Below, piece by piece: positions 61,478 to 64,000 of a DNA stretch of 64,000 nt; positions within the stretch are counted from its first letter, which is position 1; each line of letters starts with the position of its first letter. Location of the stretch: the NCBI GenBank assembly GCA_023703575.1, contig CP097969.1:1273517-1337516 (forward strand), written 5' to 3'. Source of the stretch: SAR86 cluster bacterium (lineage in GTDB: Bacteria > Pseudomonadota > Gammaproteobacteria > Magnimaribacterales > Magnimaribacteraceae). The notes below the pieces were generated by a model. It did not search any database, was not told the origin of the DNA, and saw only the letters and a list, made by a program, of their open reading frames with translations. Both the position numbers and the translations under genes were made by a program.

Positions 61478-61957
61478 TTAATTTTCTATAGTTAAGGTTT
61501 TTTCATCAGATGATATTCCTAAAGAACCGGACCTGACAATTTCAAGGGGATTATTTGCTTCAATCTCTGAAATCAAGTTATCCAATTCCAATGAAGTACC
61601 TACTACCTGTACATTTATAATTTCATTATTCTTAGATACTATATTGGTTTCATCAAAGACATTCTCTGGAAAAGAATTTTTTGTAAACTTTATTAACATC
61701 AACTCTCTTTCCACAAATTCAGATTCACTTAGATTAGTAACCATCACAACATCAATTAATTTATCCAGTTGCTTGGTTATTTGTTCTACCACTTTTTCAT
61801 CGCCCTCAGTAGACATAGTTAATCTAGAAAGAGTTGCATCATTAGTTGGAGCAACAACTAGCGTCTCAATGTTGTAACCTCTTTGAGAAAAAAGGCCAAC
61901 TACTCTGGAAAGAGCCCCGGGTTGGTTTTCCATTAATAAAGCAATTACTCTTTTCAT
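61478..61957 (-). CDS. ilvH: Acetolactate synthase small (regulatory) subunit
   Basis: 159 residues from the ATG at 61957, which overlaps the large-subunit stop (TAATG). An N-terminal ACT domain (ALLMENQPGALSRVVGLFSQRGYNIETLVV) and a C-terminal domain with IEANNPLEIVRSGSLGI. It carries valine feedback control of the large subunit. Confidence 0.95.
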   Translation of the reverse strand: MKRVIALLMENQPGALSRVVGLFSQRGYNIETLVVAPTNDATLSRLTMSTEGDEKVVEQITKQLDKLIDVVMVTNLSESEFVERELMLIKFTKNSFPENVFDETNIVSKNNEIINVQVVGTSLELDNLISEIEANNPLEIVRSGSLGISSDEKTLTIEN

Positions 61958-63702
61958 TACCAAGTCTTTTCGTCTTTACTAAGACGCATGTGATCCATCG
62001 CATTGCCAGCCTCAAGCATAGGATAAACATGTTCATTCGGATCAACATCCACATCTAAAAATACCAGTTTATCTTTAAGGGATATGCACTCTTTCATGGC
62101 TGATTCTAGCTCATCGAATTTTGAAACTTTAATACCTACATGTCCATATGACTCTGTAAGTGCCACAAAATCTGGTAGTGAATTTTCATATGTACTAGAT
62201 GAATGCCTACCTCCGTATTGCATGTCTTGCCATTGTTTTACCATTCCCAATGCGGCGTTATTAAGATTAATGATTTTTATAGGCAACCCATATTGAAGAC
62301 ATGTTGAAAGTTCTTGGATACACATCTGTATACTTCCTTCACCAGTAACACATGAGACTATAGAGTCGGGGTATGCCAGCTGAACTCCCATTGCCGAGGG
62401 AAGTCCAAAGCCCATGGTGCCAAGACCTCCAGAATTTATCCATTGTCTTGGCTTATCAAAATGATAATACTGAGCAGCAAACATCTGATGTTGACCCACA
62501 TCTGATGTGACGAAAGCCTCTCCATTTGTTTCTTTATAAAGAGATTGTATGACTTGCTGAGGAAGTATCTTGCCATTCTGTGCTCCCATCTCTAATAAAG
62601 AATGATTCAAGCCGTGTGCATCTCGCCAGTTTGCAATCTGTTGATTCCACTCAGAAATATCAGATTCATTAGTCTTTAGATCTCTAGATTTAAGTTCTTC
62701 AATAAGTGCAGTTAATGATTCTTTTGCAGAACCAACAATTGGTACATCAGCATGAATAATTTTTGAGACTGACGCAGGATCTACATCGATATGAATTTTC
62801 TTAGCACTGAGAGCAAATTGATTAGGATCATTTGTAATTCGATCATCAAACCTAGCACCTACTGCAATGATTAAATCTGCATTATGCATAGCCATATTTG
62901 CCTGATAAGTTCCATGCATACCCAACATGCCCATAAATTGTGGATCTGAACCTGGGAAGGCACCTAATCCCATCAAAGTATTGGTAACTGGAAAATTTAA
63001 AAGTTTTGCCAGAGCGGTTAATTCTTCAGAAGCATTATTTTGATTTACACCGCCTCCGGAATAAATGACAGGTCTTTTAGCTGTTGCGATTAAATCAGCC
63101 GCTTCTTTTATCCTCGAAGTATCTGCACCTTCTGGAGGCTTATACGAACGCATGTTTATTTCTGATGGATAATTGAATTCAAATTTATATTCCGGATCGG
63201 TAAAATCTTTAGGGATATCAATAACAACCGGACCTTTTCTGCCTGTTGTGGCGATATGAAAGGCTTTTTTTACGATATCAGGTATATCTTCTGCTCTTTG
63301 AACAAGGAAACTATGCTTTACGATAGGTCGCGATACGCCAATCATGTCAGTTTCTTGAAAAGAATCTGTTCCAATTAAATTGGATTTAACTTGTCCTGAA
63401 ATAACTACGATGGGCGTGGAATCCATGTAAGCAGTTGCTAAGCCTGTAATGGCATTAGTGGCTCCTGGTCCTGAGGTGACTAATGCAACACCTGGCTTTC
63501 CAGTTGCTCTTGCATATCCATCAGCAGCATGGACGGCTCCTTGCTCATGTCTCACAAGAATATGGTCTACATAGTTTTGATTAAATATTGCATCATAGAT
63601 ATGCAGTGCTGCTCCTCCTGGGTATCCAAACATAAGATCTACCCCCTCAAGATGAAGAGAATGGATTAATGCTTCAGCACCAGATTTATTACTTTTGTCC
63701 AT
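61957..63702 (-). CDS. ilvI: Acetolactate synthase large (catalytic) subunit
   Basis: 581 residues. ThDP motifs are GYPGGAALHIYDA with the catalytic Glu in LVRHEQGAVHAADGYARATG (about 46-65), and GEGSIQMCIQELSTCLQYGLPIKIINLNN (ThDP/Mg GDG...N motif, here GEG). FAD and quinone-type segments FLVQRAEDI and VGARFDDRITN are present. It makes acetolactate and acetohydroxybutyrate. First gene of the ilv operon, followed by ilvH, ilvC and pssA. It could equally be named ilvB. Confidence 0.95.
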   Translation of the reverse strand: MDKSNKSGAEALIHSLHLEGVDLMFGYPGGAALHIYDAIFNQNYVDHILVRHEQGAVHAADGYARATGKPGVALVTSGPGATNAITGLATAYMDSTPIVVISGQVKSNLIGTDSFQETDMIGVSRPIVKHSFLVQRAEDIPDIVKKAFHIATTGRKGPVVIDIPKDFTDPEYKFEFNYPSEINMRSYKPPEGADTSRIKEAADLIATAKRPVIYSGGGVNQNNASEELTALAKLLNFPVTNTLMGLGAFPGSDPQFMGMLGMHGTYQANMAMHNADLIIAVGARFDDRITNDPNQFALSAKKIHIDVDPASVSKIIHADVPIVGSAKESLTALIEELKSRDLKTNESDISEWNQQIANWRDAHGLNHSLLEMGAQNGKILPQQVIQSLYKETNGEAFVTSDVGQHQMFAAQYYHFDKPRQWINSGGLGTMGFGLPSAMGVQLAYPDSIVSCVTGEGSIQMCIQELSTCLQYGLPIKIINLNNAALGMVKQWQDMQYGGRHSSSTYENSLPDFVALTESYGHVGIKVSKFDELESAMKECISLKDKLVFLDVDVDPNEHVYPMLEAGNAMDHMRLSKDEKTW

Positions 63703-63745
63703 TTAATATTTGTATAAAGTTGCTCCAAATCTAAGGAGGTTGAGC

Positions 63746-63773
63746 ATTGTGACATTTGATATGTCTAAGTCAA
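63746..63773 (-). promoter_or_regulatory. Probable sigma-70 promoter of the ilv operon
   Basis: On the minus strand TTGACT (63773-63768), 16 bases, CACAAT (63751-63746), about 44 bases before the ilvI ATG. No branched-chain-rich leader peptide is seen in the gap. Confidence 0.45.
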
Positions 63774-63795
63774 GAAAACCTTATATTAACTGCAT

Positions 63796-64000
63796 CTAGG
63801 GGGTTTTTGAAATAGAGAATTTAAAATTGCCATCTCTTGCTAAGACAATGTCAGATAATCTGGGTAGTTCTTCTAAAATATAGTGCGTTAAACGCTCATA
63901 ATGCATGACAAAACGATACACCTCTTCTTTTGTCATTATCTTACCTTTTAGATCTTTATCTTTAACAGTCTTTGCTAAAGTCTGCTCTTGTATCCACCTA
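63796..64000 (-). CDS. C-terminus of a P-loop kinase, probably D-glycerate 3-kinase type (cut by window)
   Basis: 68 codons to the window edge, ending at TAG 63796-63798. The sequence MTKEEVYRFVMHYERLTHYI and LEELPRLSDIVLARDGNF resembles the C-terminus of bacterial kinases of the D-glycerate 3-kinase/uridine-kinase-like group ('MTDEQV.RFV.HYERLT..L..LP..AD+VL.L'). The nucleotide-binding part is outside the window, so the assignment is tentative. Confidence 0.55.
   Translation of the reverse strand, partial: RWIQEQTLAKTVKDKDLKGKIMTKEEVYRFVMHYERLTHYILEELPRLSDIVLARDGNFKFSISKTP

Noticed and set aside
63703-63795. Attenuator leader for the ilv operon
   Set aside because: No leader peptide rich in Ile, Leu or Val and no alternative hairpins visible; only a plausible sigma-70 promoter.

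Overview
The window is AT-rich, densely coded bacterial DNA that looks like a chromosome segment of a marine, SAR86-like gammaproteobacterium. This placement is inference from style and gene content, not from a marker gene. The supporting content is many alpha/beta hydrolases and esterases, crotonases, a TauD-type dioxygenase, a fatty-acid desaturase, DUF3604 and DUF6607 proteins, several exported phosphatases, very short intergenic gaps, and the block ilvB/I-ilvH-ilvC-pssA. There is no CRISPR array, rRNA, transposase or integrase. Two tRNAs are present: Ala(TGC) and Ile(GAT).

Layout. 0-4.5 kb: a 5'-cut NRAMP-like metal transporter, a class III aminotransferase, a DUF6607 protein, a GST lacking a normal start, and a shikimate kinase. 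5-8.1 kb: small unknown proteins, including tandem two-helix membrane paralogues, and a HTH plus HARE-HTH/DUF3427/DUF3883 pair that looks like a restriction or defence module. 8.2-20.1 kb: the most unusual part of the window, an envelope protease/sigma-factor island. 20-34 kb: a tRNA, then degradative and salvage genes (crotonases, SDR, esterases, nucleoside hydrolase, ribokinase, ADP-ribosylglycohydrolase, deformylase, alkaline phosphatase) and a voltage-gated cation channel. 34.7-47 kb: a 2311-residue FecR/cadherin-repeat surface protein, its TPR/beta-barrel partner, a CHASE2 class III cyclase, an outer-membrane-type protein and a cyclic-nucleotide-gated K+ channel. 47-59 kb: oxidative and lipid genes, FKBP, DUF3604, a tandem DsbA-like protein, purple acid phosphatase and 5'-nucleotidase. 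59.1-59.65 kb: a deletion scar holding the tails of a TonB-dependent receptor and a siderophore-interacting protein. 59.6-64 kb: pssA, ilvC, ilvH, ilvB/I and the end of a kinase gene.

The island at 8.2-20.1 kb has two large CHAT (caspase-like) proteins with signal peptides and intact His/Cys dyads, an exported trypsin-like protease, a membrane protein with a long coiled coil that is probably periplasmic, an ECF sigma factor with a one-pass anti-sigma factor, and a DUF4258/zinc-knuckle gene pair. Four identical 15-base bipartite motifs, TTTGTAACA-N14-TCGTTA, lie upstream of the sigma operon, the DUF4258 operon and (twice) the coiled-coil/protease operon, each oriented towards its gene. They define a local ECF regulon. 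The inferred model is that periplasmic CHAT and/or trypsin proteolysis controls the anti-sigma factor and the released sigma factor induces the island.

Many starts were moved from the longest reading frame to an internal ATG that overlaps or abuts the upstream stop. Family assignments come from motif recognition by eye. No database search was possible.
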